Shown in pieces: positions 4,395 through 6,500 of a stretch of 6,500 bases of DNA; position 1 is the stretch's first letter; every line of letters starts with the position of its first letter. This stretch comes from Rhodospirillaceae bacterium. Lineage in GTDB: Bacteria; Pseudomonadota; Alphaproteobacteria; Rhodospirillales_A; Casp-alpha2. A program made the position numbers and the translations under genes. A model generated the notes under the pieces. It ran no database searches. It was not told where the DNA came from and worked only from the letters and a program-made list of their open reading frames with translations. The stretch spans positions 1-6,500 of the forward strand of contig DNMS01000130.1 in assembly GCA_003488105.1 (NCBI GenBank). Direction: 5' to 3'.

Positions 4395-6431
4395 ATGTCT
4401 GGATTCACGGAAACCTTGGTGGGTGCGCCTTCGGGCGGCACTTTCGACCGTGCTGTCGACCATTTCAGCCGATTTCTCGGCCTTGCCGTCGGTAACCTCT
4501 ACCTGATTGCGGCGTTCTGCACGATGTGGGAGGTCGTGGCCCGCTACGTCTTCCATTCTCCCACGCAATGGGTGTTCGAGGTGGTGATGGTGCTGTGCGC
4601 CAGCGCCTGGATGCTGTCGGCCGGTTTCGTGACTCTGCAGAAACGCCACATCGGCATCACCGTATTTTACCTGATGGCGTCGGAACGGGTTCGCTGGTGG
4701 CTCGATCTGTTCGCCATGGTGGTCGGCGTCATTGCCCTCTACATGCTGGTGTCCGATACCCTGGTGCGGGCGCTGGAAAGCATCGATCTGGTGGAACGCG
4801 GCGGCTCGGCCTGGAATTCGCCGCTGCCCATGATGCTCAAGACCATCCTGTTCGCCGGTCTGTTCCTGTATCTCGTGCAGCTGCTGGTCAACCTGGGCCG
4901 CCATTTCCGCACCCACGCCTTGCAGGTCACGGTCTATGCCGTTCTGGCGCTGGTCTGCCTGCGCCTGCTGGTGCAGATCTTCGCCCATTACGGCGAGGGC
5001 GGCGGCGGCATGTGGGTCAATCTGGAAGAATACCTGCACGGGGCGTCGGGCAGCGTCATCGACCAGTTCCGCGTCGACCGTGACAGCGTCGGCATCGCCA
5101 CCATTTCGCTGCTGATCGTCGCGGCGCTGCTGGTCCTGATGATGACTGGCATGCCGCTCGGCATCGTCACGCTGATCATCTCCGTGGTCTGCGCCCTGGC
5201 GTTCTACGGCCTGCAGGGCATGTACCTGGTGTCGACCAACGCCATGGACTTGCTGGAAAAATATCCCCTGATCGCGGTGCCGTTCTTCGTGCTGATGGCA
5301 TCCATCCTGGAACGCGCCGGGATCGCCCAGGATCTGTTCGACGCCATGTCGATTTTCGCCGGCGGCCTGCGCGGCGGCGTGGCGGTGCAGACCACCGTGG
5401 TCGCCGTGATCCTGGCGGCCATGTCGGGCGTCATGGGCGGCGAGATCGTCATGCTGGGCTTGGTCGCCCTGCCGCAGATGCTGCGCCTGGGTTACGACCG
5501 CAAGCTGACCATCGGCCTGATCTGCGCCGCTGGTGCCCTGGCGACGCTGATTCCACCGTCGATCGTCATGATCGTCTACGGGCTGAGCGCCAACGTCGGC
5601 ATCGGCGACCTGTTCAGTGCGGGCTTCGTTCCCGGCCTGATGCTGGCGTTGTTTTATGTGACGTTCGTTCTCGTGCGCTGCAACTTGAACCCGAGCCTCG
5701 CCCCGACGGCGGCGGAAATCGCCTTGAAGACGGGCGAGGAAACGAAACTGGGGCGCCATCAGATTGCGGCGGTCGTCATGTGCGTCGCCCTGATATTCTG
5801 CGTTATGGGGTCGATCTACGGCGGTATCACCAGCGTCACCGAAGCCGCCGCCGTAGGCGTGTTCGGCGCCATTGCCGTCGCCGCCGTGCGCTTCAAGTTC
5901 AATTACGCCCTGCTGCGCGACTGCCTGGCCAATACCATGGCGGTGGTCGGCACCATCATCTGGCTGATCCTGGGGGCCGTCGCCTTCGTCGGGCTGTACA
6001 ACCTGATCGGCGGCGCCGACTTCATGCGCCAGTTGATCAAGGGGGCCGGCCTGGGGCCCTTGGGCACGGTCTTCGTGATGATGGCTATCCTGGTCGTTCT
6101 CGGCACCTTCATGGAATGGATCGCGATCATCTTCATCACCGTGCCGGTGTTCGCCCCGGTGGTTCGCGATCTGGGGCCGGCACTGGGCATGACCCCGGAT
6201 TGGGCGGCGGTCTGGTTCGGCATCCTGTTCGTCATGAACATTCAGATCTACTTCCTCAGCCCGCCCTTCGGCCCGGCCTGTTTCTGGCTGAAGTCGGTGG
6301 CGCCAAAGGACGTGACCCTGCAGGAAATCTTCATCAGCGTGCTTCCGTTCATCTGCCTGCAGATCATCGGCATGCTGTTGGTCATGTTCTTCCCGCAGAT
6401 CGCCCTGTGGATGCCGCAGGCATTAAACTAG
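4395..6431 (+). CDS. Fused TRAP transporter permease DctQM (small and large membrane subunits in one chain)
   Basis: The product is a 678-residue inner-membrane permease that moves the solute from the binding protein into the cytoplasm, driven by an ion (usually Na+) gradient. The N-terminal DctQ-like part (about 20-170) has four predicted membrane segments (about 28-52, 60-81, 101-121, 147-167). It carries typical small-subunit features: WEVVARYVF (45-53), WVFEVV (59-64) and KRHIGI (83-88). An extra hydrophobic segment at about 178-198 and a polar stretch (199-230) join it to the DctM part (about 232-672). The DctM part shows GMPLG (252-256), LIPPSIVMIVYG (385-396), TSVTEAAAVG (479-488), LGTFMEWIAIIFITVPVFAPV (569-589) and LSPPFGPACFWLK (621-633). 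Length fits known fused QM proteins (about 600-700 residues), and no frameshift is seen. It lies 88 bp after the binding-protein gene, separated by the hairpin. The next gene follows after 16 bp. Confidence 0.97.
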   Translation: MSGFTETLVGAPSGGTFDRAVDHFSRFLGLAVGNLYLIAAFCTMWEVVARYVFHSPTQWVFEVVMVLCASAWMLSAGFVTLQKRHIGITVFYLMASERVRWWLDLFAMVVGVIALYMLVSDTLVRALESIDLVERGGSAWNSPLPMMLKTILFAGLFLYLVQLLVNLGRHFRTHALQVTVYAVLALVCLRLLVQIFAHYGEGGGGMWVNLEEYLHGASGSVIDQFRVDRDSVGIATISLLIVAALLVLMMTGMPLGIVTLIISVVCALAFYGLQGMYLVSTNAMDLLEKYPLIAVPFFVLMASILERAGIAQDLFDAMSIFAGGLRGGVAVQTTVVAVILAAMSGVMGGEIVMLGLVALPQMLRLGYDRKLTIGLICAAGALATLIPPSIVMIVYGLSANVGIGDLFSAGFVPGLMLALFYVTFVLVRCNLNPSLAPTAAEIALKTGEETKLGRHQIAAVVMCVALIFCVMGSIYGGITSVTEAAAVGVFGAIAVAAVRFKFNYALLRDCLANTMAVVGTIIWLILGAVAFVGLYNLIGGADFMRQLIKGAGLGPLGTVFVMMAILVVLGTFMEWIAIIFITVPVFAPVVRDLGPALGMTPDWAAVWFGILFVMNIQIYFLSPPFGPACFWLKSVAPKDVTLQEIFISVLPFICLQIIGMLLVMFFPQIALWMPQALN

Positions 6432-6447
6432 GTTTAGTGGAGGTCAT

Positions 6448-6500
6448 ATGAGCAATCCCCTCACCACACCCGAAGAACTGCACGACGACCTTGAAGAAGA
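6448..6500 (+). CDS. Start of an unidentified gene, runs off right edge
   Basis: An ATG at 6448 follows a good ribosome site, GGAGG at 6439-6443, with a 4-nt gap, 16 bp after the permease stop codon. Seventeen complete codons read MSNPLTTPEELHDDLEE and the frame is open to the edge. The start is acidic and hydrophilic, with no signal peptide or membrane segment, suggesting a cytosolic protein. Too little is present to name a family. The tight spacing suggests co-transcription with the TRAP genes, so it may encode an enzyme for the imported compound. Confidence 0.6.
   Translation, partial: MSNPLTTPEELHDDLEE

Noticed and set aside
3797..4441. A 214-codon minus-strand frame opposite the end of the binding-protein gene
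   Set aside because: It crosses the hairpin and the permease start, lacks a recognisable domain and opposes a gene with clear signal peptide and DctP motifs.
4353..5759. A 468-codon open frame on the minus strand opposite the permease gene
   Set aside because: The translation is low-complexity (His, Gln, Asp, Arg, Ala-rich) with no recognisable domain. It is the complement of hydrophobic, GC-biased codons of a well-supported DctQM gene, a common artefact in GC-rich DNA.

Overview
The window is high-GC DNA with dense, closely packed genes. GC-ending codons, a TRAP carboxylate transporter, an FCD-type GntR regulator and the protein styles suggest an alphaproteobacterium, possibly a marine Rhodospirillales-like heterotroph. 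That assignment is by pattern only; there is no rRNA or other marker here. The only clearly AT-rich stretch is the divergent control region around 3186-3260.

The layout is two divergent transcription units. The left unit runs on the minus strand from about 3197 to beyond the left edge: a GntR/FCD regulator (2406-3116), a phytanoyl-CoA dioxygenase-type Fe(II)/2-oxoglutarate oxygenase (1461-2360), a D-isomer-specific 2-hydroxyacid dehydrogenase (435-1415) and the N-terminal part of an AtuA-family (DUF1446) protein (1-409). Gaps are 25-45 bp and no terminator is visible between them, so they look like one operon. The right unit runs on the plus strand: a periplasmic TRAP substrate-binding protein of the DctP/TakP type (3275-4306), a strong GC-rich hairpin (4321-4347), a fused DctQ-DctM TRAP permease (4395-6431) and the first 17 codons of an unidentified gene (6448 onward).

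The control region at 3186-3232 is the most informative non-coding part. Two promoter-like signals, each with a TTGACT -35 box, face each other and overlap completely. A 20-bp imperfect palindrome (3198-3217, 16 of 20 positions symmetric) covers both -10 boxes. One regulator dimer bound there could control import and catabolism together. This also places the regulator start at a GTG at 3116, not at the far-upstream TTG at 3269.

The combined reading is an uptake and catabolism locus. A carboxylate-type solute is captured by the binding protein and imported by the QM permease. It is then likely processed by an oxygenase (hydroxylation), a 2-hydroxyacid dehydrogenase (oxidation) and an AtuA-type protein, with the GntR regulator sensing the substrate or an intermediate. 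Each family call is well supported; the substrate and the order of reactions are inference. No mobile element, CRISPR array, tRNA or rRNA was seen.
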